Notes: a model not told the origin generated them from the sequence alone. 64,000 nt of DNA from Streptomyces sp. RPA4-2 (GCF_012273515.2 NZ_CP050975.2:1736001-1800000); one strand, 5' to 3'. Counted from the stretch's first letter, positions 1 to 8,210 are shown. Numbers and translations are program-made.

Positions 1-75
1 GCACGCACCAGGGGCTCGTCACGCGGCCCTGTCGGCGTGCCGTGCCGCAGGATCTCAGCGGTGGGGCAGGCTGTC

Positions 76-108
76 GACAGCGGGCGGACAAGCTGTCGGC
101 CCGCTGTC
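76..108. repeat. Inverted repeat, possible terminator of an upstream gene
   Basis: Perfect 10-base arms (GACAGCGGGC at 76-85, GCCCGCTGTC at 99-108) flank a 13-base loop. It lies before the Rieske gene and after whatever precedes the window, so it may end an upstream transcript or be an operator. There is no U-tract. Positions 1-206 otherwise show no gene. Confidence 0.35.
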
Positions 109-206
109 GATCAGGTCAAGAAGTCGCCACCCCCTGAACAGGTCACGGCGGTGGAGCGTACTTCTGTACGGATCAACCCATCACATCCATCGGAGGGAAA
201 GTCAGC

Positions 207-683
207 ATGACCAGCGAATCGCTTCACCCCGCCCCGGCCCCGGCACGCCGCACCGTCGTGGCGGCGGTCGGCGCGGCGGGACTCGCCGTCGCGCTGACCG
301 CGTGCGGGTCGGAGGACAAGTCCTCCGTCTCCTCCTCCAGCGCGAGCAGCGGCAGTTCGGGCGGCGGCGACAACGGCGCGGCCAGGAACGCGGGCGGCAC
401 GGTCCTCGCCAAGACCGCCGACATCCCGGAGGGCGGCGGCAAGGTCTTCGCCGACCAGGGCGTGGTGGTCACGCAGCCGACGGCGGGCACCTTCAAGGCC
501 TTCTCGTCCAAGTGCACCCACCAGGGCTGCGCCGTGAAGGACATCTCGAACGGCGTGATCACCTGCCCCTGCCACAACAGCCAGTTCTCCGCCACGGACG
601 GCAGCGTGAAGAAGGGGCCCGCGACGCAGGCCCTGGCGGCCGCCGACATCAGCGTGGACGGGGACTCGATCAAGCTCGCGTGA
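207..683 (+). CDS. Rieske (2Fe-2S) domain lipoprotein
   Basis: A 158-residue exported Rieske protein, probably an electron carrier on the outer face of the membrane. The N-terminus has a twin-arginine pair (residues 14-15), a hydrophobic stretch and a lipobox LTAC with Cys33, so it should be a Tat-exported lipoprotein. A Ser/Gly-rich linker of about 30 residues follows. The cluster ligands are clear: CTH (Cys104, His106) and CPCH (Cys121, His124), and Cys109 with Cys123 can form the disulfide typical of high-potential Rieske folds. A GGAGG ribosome site lies 10 bases before the ATG. The downstream gene is convergent, so this is a single-gene unit. The redox partner is unknown. Small Tat-exported Rieske proteins of this type are common in Streptomyces. 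Confidence 0.9.
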   Translation: MTSESLHPAPAPARRTVVAAVGAAGLAVALTACGSEDKSSVSSSSASSGSSGGGDNGAARNAGGTVLAKTADIPEGGGKVFADQGVVVTQPTAGTFKAFSSKCTHQGCAVKDISNGVITCPCHNSQFSATDGSVKKGPATQALAAADISVDGDSIKLA

Positions 684-695
684 CCCCGGCGGGCG

Positions 696-1334
696 TCAGC
701 GGCGCGGTCGCGCGAAACAGGCCAGCACGTCTTCGGTGGTGGTGACGGTGGCGACGAGGGCGAGCGTGTTGCGGATCATCGCGGGGGTGTAGTCGGAGGG
801 CACTCCCGCGATGGCGTCCGCGGGCACCACGACGGTGTAGCCGCGGTTCACGGCATCGAACACGGCATTCGGGACGGCGACGTTGGCGGAGACACCGGTC
901 ACCACGAGGGTGCGGCAGCCCAGGTTGCGCAGCAGCGCGTCGACATCCGTCCCCGCGATCGGCGACAGCCCGTGCAGACGGCGTACGACGAGGTCCTCCT
1001 CGGCGACCTCGATCGGGGCGGCGACCCGGACCGCCGCCGTCCCCGGCAGCTGGCGCACGGGAAGCCGTTCGGCGGCGCGGAAGAGCCGGGCGTTGCGGTT
1101 GGCGCCGCGCCCGTCGGCGCGCCGCTCCGCGACCGCGTGGATCACCTGCACCCCGCCCTCATGGGCCGCGGACACCAGCCGGGCCACCTGCGCCAACGCC
1201 CCGGAGGAGCGGGCCTCGTCGGCGAGTTCGGGCAGTGCGCTGCCAGGACCCACCACGCCCTGCTGGCACTCGACGGTGAGCAGCACGGTGGTGGCGGGAT
1301 CGAGGAGTTCACGGAGCTGTTCGTACGACGGCAC
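696..1334 (-). CDS. Isochorismatase-fold protein lacking the usual catalytic triad
   Basis: A 212-residue protein of the isochorismatase/cysteine hydrolase fold. Recognisable blocks are the first strand LLTVECQQG, the segment VVRRLHGLSPIAGT, the strand LVVTGVSANVAV and the final VVVPADAIAG. In active members these blocks carry Asp, Lys and Cys. Here the aligned residues read Glu (VEC), Arg (VRR) and Ala (SANVAV), so cysteine-hydrolase chemistry is doubtful. The GTG at 1334 is preferred over the upstream ATG at 1382 because GGGGGA stands 5-6 bases before it. It is divergent from the PPOX gene at 1478, and the palindrome at 1414-1430 lies between them. It may be a pseudoenzyme or may act by altered chemistry. 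Confidence 0.8.
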   Translation of the reverse strand: MPSYEQLRELLDPATTVLLTVECQQGVVGPGSALPELADEARSSGALAQVARLVSAAHEGGVQVIHAVAERRADGRGANRNARLFRAAERLPVRQLPGTAAVRVAAPIEVAEEDLVVRRLHGLSPIAGTDVDALLRNLGCRTLVVTGVSANVAVPNAVFDAVNRGYTVVVPADAIAGVPSDYTPAMIRNTLALVATVTTTEDVLACFARPRR

Positions 1335-1413
1335 GGTTCCCCCTTGTCGTCGAGGGTCGGGGCGGGGGAGCGTAACGACCATTGCGTGGGGACGGAAGAC
1401 GCCTCATGCTTTT

Positions 1414-1430
1414 TCTGACGCAACGTCAGA
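1414..1430. promoter_or_regulatory. Perfect palindrome, TetR-type operator candidate (copy 1)
   Basis: TCTGACG-CAA-CGTCAGA is a perfect 7-3-7 palindrome in the divergent region between the isochorismatase-fold gene and the PPOX gene. The same arms with a 3-base spacer occur at 47877-47893 before the DUF35-thiolase pair, and an imperfect copy occurs at 8211-8227. Such sites are typical of TetR-family repressors. The repressor is not encoded next to it. Confidence 0.6.
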
Positions 1431-1477
1431 GGATCTCTGTCGACGTACCAGGCCGACGTGGAAGAAGAGGTGACCGT

Positions 1478-1945
1478 ATGACCGTCACTCAGCGCAGGGG
1501 TCGGAAGATCATGATGACTCCCGGCGAACTGGACGAGTTCCTCACCACCCAGCGCACGTGCCGCGTCGCGACGGTGTCGCAGGACGGCGTCCCGCATGTG
1601 AGCGCCCTCTGGTTCGCCTGGGACGGCACCTCGTTGTGGCTCTACTCCGTGGTCCGCAGCAAGCGGTGGGCCCAGTTGCGGCGTGACCCGCGGGTCGCGG
1701 TGGTGGTCGACTCCGGGGAGGAGTACGACCAGTTGCGGGGCGTCGAGCTGTCCGGGACGGTGGAGTTCGTGGGCGAGGTCCCGCGCACCGGGGAGCTCCG
1801 CGCCGAACTCGACGTCCCGGAGACCCTGTTCGCCCGCAAGAACTTCGGTCTGGAGGAGATGCCGCACGACGGCCGCCACGCGTGGGCGCGGCTGACTCCG
1901 ACGGCGATCGCCTCCTGGGACTTCCGGAAGCTGCCGCCGCTGTAG
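1478..1945 (+). CDS. Pyridoxamine 5'-phosphate oxidase (PPOX)-fold flavin/F420-binding protein
   Basis: A 155-residue split-barrel protein. The N-terminal pattern ELDEFLTTQRTCRVATVSQDG followed by PHVSALWF is the usual beginning of PPOX-fold proteins that bind FMN or the deazaflavin F420. The central strand LWLYSVVRSKRWAQL and the RDPRVAVVVD block also fit. Such actinobacterial proteins are commonly F420-dependent reductases, but the substrate cannot be read from the sequence. The ATG at 1478 is chosen because GAAGAGG lies just before it; the frame stays open upstream without a better start. A TetR-type palindrome lies about 50 bases upstream and suggests repression by a ligand-responsive regulator. 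Confidence 0.85.
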   Translation: MTVTQRRGRKIMMTPGELDEFLTTQRTCRVATVSQDGVPHVSALWFAWDGTSLWLYSVVRSKRWAQLRRDPRVAVVVDSGEEYDQLRGVELSGTVEFVGEVPRTGELRAELDVPETLFARKNFGLEEMPHDGRHAWARLTPTAIASWDFRKLPPL

Positions 1946-1987
1946 AAACGCGGGGCGGCGGCACGCAGGCCGGTGCGCCACCGGTCG

Positions 1988-2075
1988 GTCAGGTCGACCA
2001 GGCGTCACACCGGTTGGCCAAGTCGGTCAGGTGAACCAGGCGTCACACCGGTCGGCCAAGTCGCTCAGGTCGGCC
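1988..2075 (+). repeat. 38-base tandem repeat between convergent genes
   Basis: Two near-identical 38-base units (1988-2025, 2026-2063) and the first 12 bases of a third follow each other, differing at about three positions. The repeat lies in the gap between the ends of the PPOX and LysR genes. It has no coding potential, and its function is unknown. Confidence 0.75.
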
Positions 2076-2105
2076 GGGCGCGGCGCCAAGGACAGGAGGG
2101 TCGGG

Positions 2106-3008
2106 TCAGTGGACCCCTTCCCCGGCCGCCCGCAGTGCCTCCACCGCCGCCCTGATCGACGGGCGGCGGTCGGCGTCCGCCCGCCAGACGACGTACACAT
2201 GGCGCCGTACACGCTGGCGCAGCGGCACCGTGACGACCCCCTCCGCCATCGGACGACGCCCGAGCACCGGCGCGATGCAGACGCCGAGCCCCGCGGCGAC
2301 CATGCTGAGCTGGGTGTGCGTCTCGGCGGCGCGATGGCCGACGTGTGGCTCGACGCCCTTGGAGCGCAGCGTGAACATCAGCCACTCGTGGCAGAACTCG
2401 CCCTCGCCCCAGGTGATCCACTCGTCCTCGGCGAACTCGGCCAGGTCGACCTCCGCGCGGTCAGCGAGCCGGTGGCCGACCGGCATCGCCACCTCGGCCG
2501 GGTCGTCGAGGATCGACGCCTTCACCAGGCCGTCGGGCAGCGGCATCGGCTTGTTGTACCAGTCGAGCACCACCGCCAGGTCGAGGTCGCCGCGCACCAC
2601 TCCCGCGACCCCGGCCTCCGGCTCCAGCTCGCACGAGCGCACCCGCAGCCCGGGGTGGTCGGCGCGCAGTGCGGCGAGCGCGGTGGGGAACAGCCCGCGG
2701 GCGGCGGTCGGGAACGCCGAGAGCCGCAGCTCGCCGACGACCTGGCCGCGCTGTGCCTCCAGGTCGGACTGGGCGAGTTCGACCTGCGAGAGGATGCGCG
2801 CCGCGTGGTCGGCGAGGAGCCGGCCCGCGTCCGTGAGCCTCACGCCTCGCCCGTTCTTGGCGAGCAGCTGCTGCCCCACCTCGCGCTCCAGCTTGGACAT
2901 CTGCTGGGAGACGGCCGAGGTCGTCACGTGCAGCCCGTCAGCCGCGCCGCTCACCGAGCCGTGCCGGGCCAGGGCGTCGAGGGTGCGCAGGCGCTCCAGA
3001 TTCAACAT
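2106..3008 (-). CDS. LysR-family transcriptional regulator
   Basis: A 300-residue LysR regulator of normal family length. Residues 1-60 form the winged helix-turn-helix: LERLRTLDALARHGSVSGAA, then the recognition helix HVTTSAVSQQMSKLERE and the wing LLAKNGRGVRLTDAG. Residues from about 90 onward form the periplasmic-binding-like effector domain with GELRLSAFPTA, DLDLAVVLD and GLGVCIAPVL. The ligand is unknown. It is divergently transcribed from the EamA transporter gene at 3084 with 75 bases between starts, so it most likely controls that exporter. Two GCTACGAGAT copies and a short dyad in the gap are candidate binding sites. Confidence 0.9.
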   Translation of the reverse strand: MLNLERLRTLDALARHGSVSGAADGLHVTTSAVSQQMSKLEREVGQQLLAKNGRGVRLTDAGRLLADHAARILSQVELAQSDLEAQRGQVVGELRLSAFPTAARGLFPTALAALRADHPGLRVRSCELEPEAGVAGVVRGDLDLAVVLDWYNKPMPLPDGLVKASILDDPAEVAMPVGHRLADRAEVDLAEFAEDEWITWGEGEFCHEWLMFTLRSKGVEPHVGHRAAETHTQLSMVAAGLGVCIAPVLGRRPMAEGVVTVPLRQRVRRHVYVVWRADADRRPSIRAAVEALRAAGEGVH

Positions 3009-3017
3009 GTAAGCAAT

Positions 3018-3060
3018 GCTACGAGATACCGGTCGAGAAATCTCGCTTGTGCTACGAGAT
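3018..3060. promoter_or_regulatory. Candidate LysR binding region between divergent genes
   Basis: The decamer GCTACGAGAT occurs at 3018-3027 and 3051-3060, and the dyad CGAGA-AA-TCTCG lies between them (3034-3045). The layout of repeated half-sites in a short divergent gap fits LysR regulation of the transporter. Confidence 0.4.
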
Positions 3061-3083
3061 CGTTCTGCTTCATCGTTACGACC

Positions 3084-4138
3084 ATGACCACCGTCGCCGC
3101 ACCGGGCACCCCCTCCCCCGAACCGACCGCCCCAGAATCGACCGCCCCTGAATCGACTTCCCCCGAGCCGGTCCCCGCCGAGCCGATCCCCACGGAGCTT
3201 AAGCCTCCGCCTCCCAGGCCTCCGCCGCCCGTGCGTCCACCGACCACGGGCCGAGCCGCCGCGCCGCGCTCGACTGGCGGATCCGCTTCGGCGCGCTCTC
3301 GCTCATCTGGGGGTTCAGCTTCCTGCTCATCAAGGTCGGCACGGAGAGCTACGCGCCGTTCCAGGTCACCCTCGGGCGGCTGGTGTTCGGAACCGCGGTG
3401 CTCGCGGCCGCGATGGCGGTGAAGCGGGAGCGGCTGCCGCGCGGAGCCCGCACCTGGGGACATCTCGCGGTCGCGGCCCTCCTGTTGAACGCGCTGCCGT
3501 TCTCGCTCTTCGCCTACGCGGAGCTGACGATCCCCTCCACGCTCGCGGGTATCTGCAACGCGACCTCGCCCCTGTGGGGCATGGGCCTGTCCATGGTCGC
3601 CCTGTCCGAGGACCGGCCGACCCGGCGCAGAGTCGCGGGTCTGGGCCTCGGCTTCCTCGGCGTCCTGACGGTCCTGGGCGCCTGGCAGGGTTTCCACGGC
3701 CTGGACGCCACGGGTACGGCGATGGCCCTGCTGGCCTCGCTGAGCTACCCGGTCGGCTGGATATACGTCCGTCGCACCCTGGCCGGCTCCGACCACTCGC
3801 ACCTGTCCATGACCGGCGCCCAGCTGCTCCTGGCCACCGCCCAACTGGCCCTGGTCACCCCGCTGTTCACCACCGTGCCGAGCCACTTCCCGCTCGTCCC
3901 GCTGCTGGCCACGGCCGCCCTGGGCGCCCTCGGCACGGGCTTGGCCGTCCTCGTCCAGTACGGCCTGGTCGCCGAGGTGGGCCCGACCACCGCGCAGATG
4001 GTCACGTACTTCATCCCGGTCATCGCCACCGCGGCGGGGGTCGCCGTCCTCGGCGAGTCGCTGACCTGGTCGACACCGGTCGGCGCGGTGATCGTCCTGG
4101 CCGGCGCGGCGCTCACCCGGACCAGGAGCCGTCGATGA
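3084..4138 (+). pseudogene. EamA/DMT-family exporter, interrupted by an apparent single-base frameshift
   Basis: A drug/metabolite transporter of the EamA type (ten membrane helices, two repeats). The ATG at 3084 begins a Pro/Glu/Thr-rich head. The canonical first helix (RFGALSLIWGFSFLLIK) is read in another frame that is closed upstream by a TAA at 3200-3202 and has no start codon before the GTG at 3383. Adding one base near 3200, for example G in GAGCTT-AAGCC, joins the two frames into about 351 residues with a smooth junction (TELEASAS). The rest, through VVLGESLTWSTPVGAVIVLAGAAL, is intact. It is either a true loss of function or a consensus deletion. Initiation at 3383 would drop the first helix and is less likely. 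Divergent from the LysR gene. Confidence 0.75.
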
Positions 4139-4139
4139 C

Positions 4140-5471
4140 TCACACGTAACGGCGGGCGGGCGCGGGACCCGCGGCGGAGGCGACGGCGTCCGCCAACGGT
4201 CCGATGTCGTCCGGCGTGAGCGTCGAGACGGTGATCCGGATGCCGGGCGGCGCGCTCATCCGGAAGCGTGCCCCCGGCGCGACCGCCCAGCCCGCGTGCA
4301 GCAGCCGCGCGACCGCTCCGGTCTCGTCCGGGACGGGAATCCAGACGTTCATCCCGCTGCGCCCGTGGGCCTCGATGCCACGCTCCGCGAGCGCGGTGAT
4401 CAGTGCGTCCCGGCGCCGCCCGTACGCGGCCGCCACCGCCGGCACTTCCACCGCACCGCTCGCCCACAGATGTGCGACCGCCCGCTGCAGCAGCCGGCTC
4501 ACCCAGCCGGGGCCGAGCCGCTGCCGCCCGTGCACACGGTCCATGGTGACGGCGTCCCCCGTGAGCACGGCGAGCCGCAGGTCGGGGCCGTACGCCTTGG
4601 CGACGGAGCGCACCAGGGCCCAGTGGTCGGTCACTCCGGCCAGCGGATGCAGGGGCAGATCGACGATCCGGTGTCCGTGGTCGTCCTCGACGAGCAGGGT
4701 GCGCGGGTACCGCGCCAGCACGGAACGCAGGGCACGCGCGCGTGTGGCGGTCACGGCGGCGCCGGTCGGGTTCTGCGCCCGGTCCGTGACGATCAGCGCG
4801 CGGGCGCCCCCCTCCAGCGCACGTCGTACGTCGTCGGGCAGCGGGCCCTCGTCGTCGACGCGCACCGGGACCGTGCGCAGTCCCAGCGCCGGCGCGAGAT
4901 CGAACACGCTGCCCCACCCCGGGTCCTCCACGGCGACGGCGTCACCCGGCTTGAGATGGGCCGCCAGGACGCGCTCGATGCCGTCGAGGGACCCGGACGT
5001 GACGACGACGGGACCCTCCGGCACCCCGTCCGCGTCGAGATCGGCGCGTGCGAGCCGCCACAGTTCCGGTTCCACGGCGGCGTCCCCGTACAGCACGGGG
5101 TCCCGGTCCGACTGTCCCGCCGCCGCGGCGAACGCCTCCGCGAGGCCGGGCAGCAGAGCGCGGTCCGGGTTGCCGTCCACCAGGTTCCGTACACCGTCCG
5201 GCACCTCGACCCGGATGTACTCGCGCCCCGTGGTGACGGGCTTGGAGCGGACACGGCTGCCTCGGCGGCCATCCGTCTCGATCACCCCGCGTTCCCGCAG
5301 CACGCGGTACGCGGCGGCCACGGTATTGGGATTCACCCCCAGCCGCGCGGCCAACTCCCGCATCGGGGGCAGTGGCTGTCCCGGTTCGAGCGCTCCGGCG
5401 CCCACCGCACGCTCGACGCTCGACGCGATGTCGGCTGCGCGGCGCCCTTCGATCGGATACTCTCCTAGCAC
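4140..5471 (-). CDS. MocR-type regulator (GntR winged helix fused to PLP-dependent aminotransferase fold)
   Basis: A 443-residue MocR protein. Residues 10-75 form the GntR helix-turn-helix (ALEPGQPLPPMRELAARLG, VNPNTVAAAYRVLRERG). The remainder is a fold-type I aminotransferase domain with VTSGSLDGIERVL, QNPTGAAV and the likely PLP lysine in SVAKAYGPDLR (about residue 290). MocR proteins usually sense PLP or a related amine. It is divergent from a PPOX-family gene at 5507, an arrangement that suggests vitamin B6 or flavin-linked control. The GTG at 5471 has no ribosome site but lies 7 bases after a CATAAT -10 box, so it is probably a leaderless start. The 3' end nearly abuts the convergent EamA gene. 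Confidence 0.9.
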   Translation of the reverse strand: MLGEYPIEGRRAADIASSVERAVGAGALEPGQPLPPMRELAARLGVNPNTVAAAYRVLRERGVIETDGRRGSRVRSKPVTTGREYIRVEVPDGVRNLVDGNPDRALLPGLAEAFAAAAGQSDRDPVLYGDAAVEPELWRLARADLDADGVPEGPVVVTSGSLDGIERVLAAHLKPGDAVAVEDPGWGSVFDLAPALGLRTVPVRVDDEGPLPDDVRRALEGGARALIVTDRAQNPTGAAVTATRARALRSVLARYPRTLLVEDDHGHRIVDLPLHPLAGVTDHWALVRSVAKAYGPDLRLAVLTGDAVTMDRVHGRQRLGPGWVSRLLQRAVAHLWASGAVEVPAVAAAYGRRRDALITALAERGIEAHGRSGMNVWIPVPDETGAVARLLHAGWAVAPGARFRMSAPPGIRITVSTLTPDDIGPLADAVASAAGPAPARRYV

Positions 5472-5478
5472 AAAGAAG

Positions 5479-5507
5479 ATTATGCACTAGTGCAATGGGG
5501 AGCGCAA
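5479..5507 (-). promoter_or_regulatory. Promoter of the MocR gene, leaderless type
   Basis: On the minus strand, TTGCGC (5502-5507) and CATAAT (5479-5484) are separated by 17 bases, a good vegetative sigma-factor spacing. The GTG start at 5471 lies 7 bases downstream. The palindrome at 5483-5494 overlaps the -10 box, a geometry suited to autorepression. Confidence 0.55.
5483..5494. promoter_or_regulatory. Perfect palindrome TGCACTAGTGCA, GntR/MocR operator candidate
   Basis: A perfect 12-base palindrome in the short gap between the divergent MocR and PPOX starts. It overlaps the MocR -10 box and lies 12 bases before the PPOX ATG, so one bound regulator could control both genes. Confidence 0.6.
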
Positions 5508-6196
5508 TGTCGGAGACGAGCACACAGCCAGAGACGGCGCGGGCCGCCGCCTACACCCCGACCGGCCGCACCGTCCCCACGCGTTCCAAGGAGCGCGCCG
5601 CGTACGACCACGAACTGGTCCACGCGATACTCGACGAGGGCTACGTCTGCCACCTCGGCTTCGTCCGGGACGGCGCGCCGGTGGTGCTGCCCACCCTCTA
5701 CGCGCGGGTCGGCCGACGCCTCTACCTGCACGGGTCGACGGGCTCGCGGCCCCTGCGGATGGCCGGCGGGACCGACCCCGGTCTGCCGGTCTGTGTGACC
5801 GTCACCCATGTCGACGGACTGGTCCTGGCCCGGTCCGCCTTCCACCACTCGATCAACTACCGCTCCGTGGTGGTGCACGGCATCGCCCACCAGGTGACGG
5901 ATCCGGACGAGAAGCGGGAGGCCCTGGACGCACTGGTCGACCAGGTCGTCCCCGGCCGCTCCTGCGACTCCCGCGCGGCCAACGCCAAGGAACTGGCCGC
6001 CACCGCGGTGATCGGCCTCGACCTGCGCGAGGTCTCCGCCAAGCTGCGCACCGGCGGCCCGAACGACGACCCCGAGGACCTGGCCCTCCCCCACTGGACC
6101 GGCGTCGTTCCCGTCACCAAGGGACACGGCACCCCGATCCCCGCCGCCGACCTCGCCCCCGGCATCGACGTCCCCGACTACCTGACGGCCCGGTAG
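5507..6196 (+). CDS. PPOX-family FMN-binding protein divergent from MocR
   Basis: A 229-residue flavin-binding split-barrel protein of the class usually annotated pyridoxamine 5'-phosphate oxidase family. The start of the barrel is YDHELVHAILDEGYVCHLGF, followed by APVVLPTLYARVGRRLYLHG and GLPVCVTVTHVDGLVLARS. The conserved block HHSINYRSVVVHG is characteristic of this subfamily. The ATG at 5507 is preferred because GGGGAG lies 4-5 bases before it; an in-frame ATG at 5495 lacks a ribosome site. The pairing with a MocR regulator suggests a role linked to PLP or an amine, though the actual reaction is unknown. Confidence 0.85.
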   Translation: MSETSTQPETARAAAYTPTGRTVPTRSKERAAYDHELVHAILDEGYVCHLGFVRDGAPVVLPTLYARVGRRLYLHGSTGSRPLRMAGGTDPGLPVCVTVTHVDGLVLARSAFHHSINYRSVVVHGIAHQVTDPDEKREALDALVDQVVPGRSCDSRAANAKELAATAVIGLDLREVSAKLRTGGPNDDPEDLALPHWTGVVPVTKGHGTPIPAADLAPGIDVPDYLTAR

Positions 6197-6256
6197 CGAG
6201 GAACAGCGAGGGACGAGGCCGGGAATCCGACCCGTCCGACCCGTCCGTGACGTCCG

Positions 6257-7294
6257 TCAGCTCCGGACCTGGGCCGTGCCGCCCCGGGCGGACAACTCCC
6301 TTGCGGGATCGCCCGCTTCGACACCGGCCGCACCGCCCAGGAACGGCCCCTCCGAAGGTTTCACCGGCGCCGACGACTGCGCGATGAAGGCGCCGGCCAG
6401 CACGACGGCACCGCCGACGATCTGCGGAGCGGACAGGTGCTCACCGAGCAGGACCCAGGCGAGCACGGTGGCGATGACCGCCTCCAGACAGGCCACGACG
6501 CCCGCGACCTGCGGGGAGAGCCTGCGCACGGAGAGCACGCCGGTGACGTACGCGACGACGGTCGCGATCAGCACGATCCAGCCCAGGAGCAGGGCGGCCG
6601 GAACGGACGTCCCGTTCATGTCCGCGCCGCCGCCGAGGACCGACCAGTCCATCGTCCAGGGCCGTGCGACGAGCGTCAGCAGGAGCGAGCCGACGAGCAG
6701 TCCGTACGCGATGACGCCGAGCGGGTCCGGTGCCTCGTCCCCCGCGTCGCTGCCCTGGTCGGACAGTACGAAGTAGCCGACCTGGCAGCAGGCGGCGCCC
6801 AGCGCGAGCAGCAGCCCGAGGGCGTCGAAGCCGAGCCCGGACCACACCTCGACGACACAGGCGAGTCCGCCCGCCGCGAGGACGACACCGAGTGCCGCGG
6901 CACGCGTCACGGGCCTGCGCTGCACGAACCGCACCCAGCCGAGCACGAGCGCCGGCGCGAGGTACTCGACGAGCAGGGCGACGCCGACGGGTATGCGGGA
7001 GATCGCCGCGAAGTAGCAGGCCTGGACACCGGCCACGGCGAGCAGACCGAACCCGGCCAGCAGCGCGGGACGCCGCCGAAGCAGCGCGCGATGGCGTACG
7101 GCCAGCGGCAGCATCACCAAAGCGGCGCCCGTGACCCTCAGCCACACCACGTGGAGCGGGTCCAGACCTGCCTCGATCAGCGGTTTCGCCGCGACACCCG
7201 ATCCGCCGAAGGCGACCGCCGACACGAGGGCGAGGCCCAGGCCGACGCCCTTTCCACGATTGCCCTGACTGCCCTGAGACGTATGCACCGGCAC
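6257..7294 (-). CDS. EamA-family membrane exporter
   Basis: About 345 residues with ten predicted membrane helices in two EamA repeats. The first begins GLGLALVSAVAFGGSGVAAK, and the second ends VLAWVLLGEHLSAPQIVGG. The first repeat has AISRIPVGVALLVEYLAPAL and the second VLSVRRLSPQVAGVVACLEA, both typical of RhtA-like exporters of amino acids or metabolites. The substrate is unknown. The start is uncertain: GTG at 7294 or 7288 gives a short hydrophilic head, and no strong ribosome site is seen. It follows the Clp-N gene by under 50 bases in the same direction, so the two may be cotranscribed. Confidence 0.85.
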   Translation of the reverse strand: MPVHTSQGSQGNRGKGVGLGLALVSAVAFGGSGVAAKPLIEAGLDPLHVVWLRVTGAALVMLPLAVRHRALLRRRPALLAGFGLLAVAGVQACYFAAISRIPVGVALLVEYLAPALVLGWVRFVQRRPVTRAAALGVVLAAGGLACVVEVWSGLGFDALGLLLALGAACCQVGYFVLSDQGSDAGDEAPDPLGVIAYGLLVGSLLLTLVARPWTMDWSVLGGGADMNGTSVPAALLLGWIVLIATVVAYVTGVLSVRRLSPQVAGVVACLEAVIATVLAWVLLGEHLSAPQIVGGAVVLAGAFIAQSSAPVKPSEGPFLGGAAGVEAGDPARELSARGGTAQVRS

Positions 7295-7340
7295 ATGATG
7301 ACAGGCGACGACATGAGCGTCACCCCCGATGACTCCTGTC

Positions 7341-8006
7341 TCATCGGCTGGACTCCGCGCCCGGGACCGTCCGGTACCCGCCTGCGGACCTGCCTGCGGA
7401 CCCGTCTGCCTGTTCGCCCGCGCATTCGTCCGCACATTCGTCCGCGCATTCATTGCGCAGCGCGCTCTCGATCCGCGGGAGCAGCACTCTGGCGTCCGCG
7501 CCCGCGCGCCGGAGTACCTCGACGGCCCGCGCCTGCGGATCGGCGACGATCGCGGCGAGCAGGTCGAGACAGCGGGCCCGCGCCTCACCGCGCAGTCCGG
7601 CGCGTGCGCACGCGCCCTCCATGGCACCCGCCGCCACCGGGGACCAGCCCGCCTCGACCACCACCGGCACGGCACCCGAGTCCTCCACGGCGCTCTGCCA
7701 GCGCAGCCCGTAGCCGATGCTGCGCTGGACGAGATAGCCGAGCAGCCGGGCGACCTGTGGGGCACCGTCGAAGACGGCGCGCACCCCCTGGTCGGACTCC
7801 AACAGCGAGTGCAGCAGGTGGGCCGTGTCGATCTGCCGGTCCCCGTCCCGCAGCGCCCGTCTGCGCGCGGCGGAGACCACCGAGGCGAGCTCGTCACTGA
7901 GCCCGGCCTCGAGTTCCGTACGGTGGGGACCGCTCTCGGCGGCCGACTGCGAGGGGATACGGGGTGGCACATCTCCCACCCCATCAGCCCCCGGGATCCG
8001 GGTCAT
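7341..8006 (-). CDS. Clp N-terminal-domain protein without ATPase domain
   Basis: About 221 residues with a ClpA/ClpB-type N-terminal double repeat. One repeat is LSDELASVVSAARRRALRDG followed by QIDTAHLLHSLLESDQGV. The second contains RGEARARCLDLLAAIVADPQ. There are no Walker motifs, so it could be an adaptor that binds Clp substrates or components, or a stand-alone repeat protein. The C-terminus is unusual: Glu-Cys-Ala-Asp units (ECADECADECAGEQ) followed by a Gly/Ser tail, encoded by 12-base DNA repeats. ATG at 8006 is the likely start, with a CGGGG just before it; other starts upstream would add an Arg-rich head. Confidence 0.75.
   Translation of the reverse strand: MTRIPGADGVGDVPPRIPSQSAAESGPHRTELEAGLSDELASVVSAARRRALRDGDRQIDTAHLLHSLLESDQGVRAVFDGAPQVARLLGYLVQRSIGYGLRWQSAVEDSGAVPVVVEAGWSPVAAGAMEGACARAGLRGEARARCLDLLAAIVADPQARAVEVLRRAGADARVLLPRIESALRNECADECADECAGEQADGSAGRSAGGYRTVPGAESSR
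7428..7456. repeat. 12-base tandem repeats inside the Clp-N gene
   Basis: The sequence GCATTCGTCCGC recurs with a 12-base period about two and a half times and encodes the Cys-rich ECAD units. Such repeats can expand or contract in frame and vary the tail length between strains. Confidence 0.6.
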
Positions 8007-8210
8007 CCCCGGAGGGCAGCATTTCCACGTCCCACACAGGGTGGGCAGGCGCGAGCGAGTTCTCCTCCTCAGGGATGACTTCGCACGGATTTCTCCCCCG
8101 GGCGCGCGCCGCCTTGCGTCGCGCCCCGCACGCGACCGCGCCACGGACGAGTGACCGGCCCCGGTCCACCGCCGCTCCCCCGGCCGCCGGGCCTTCCCGA
8201 CACCGCAATT

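Noticed and set aside
3383..4138. EamA gene starting at the GTG at 3383
   Set aside because: It would lose the well-conserved first helix that lies in the same frame just upstream; a frameshift near 3200 explains the data better.
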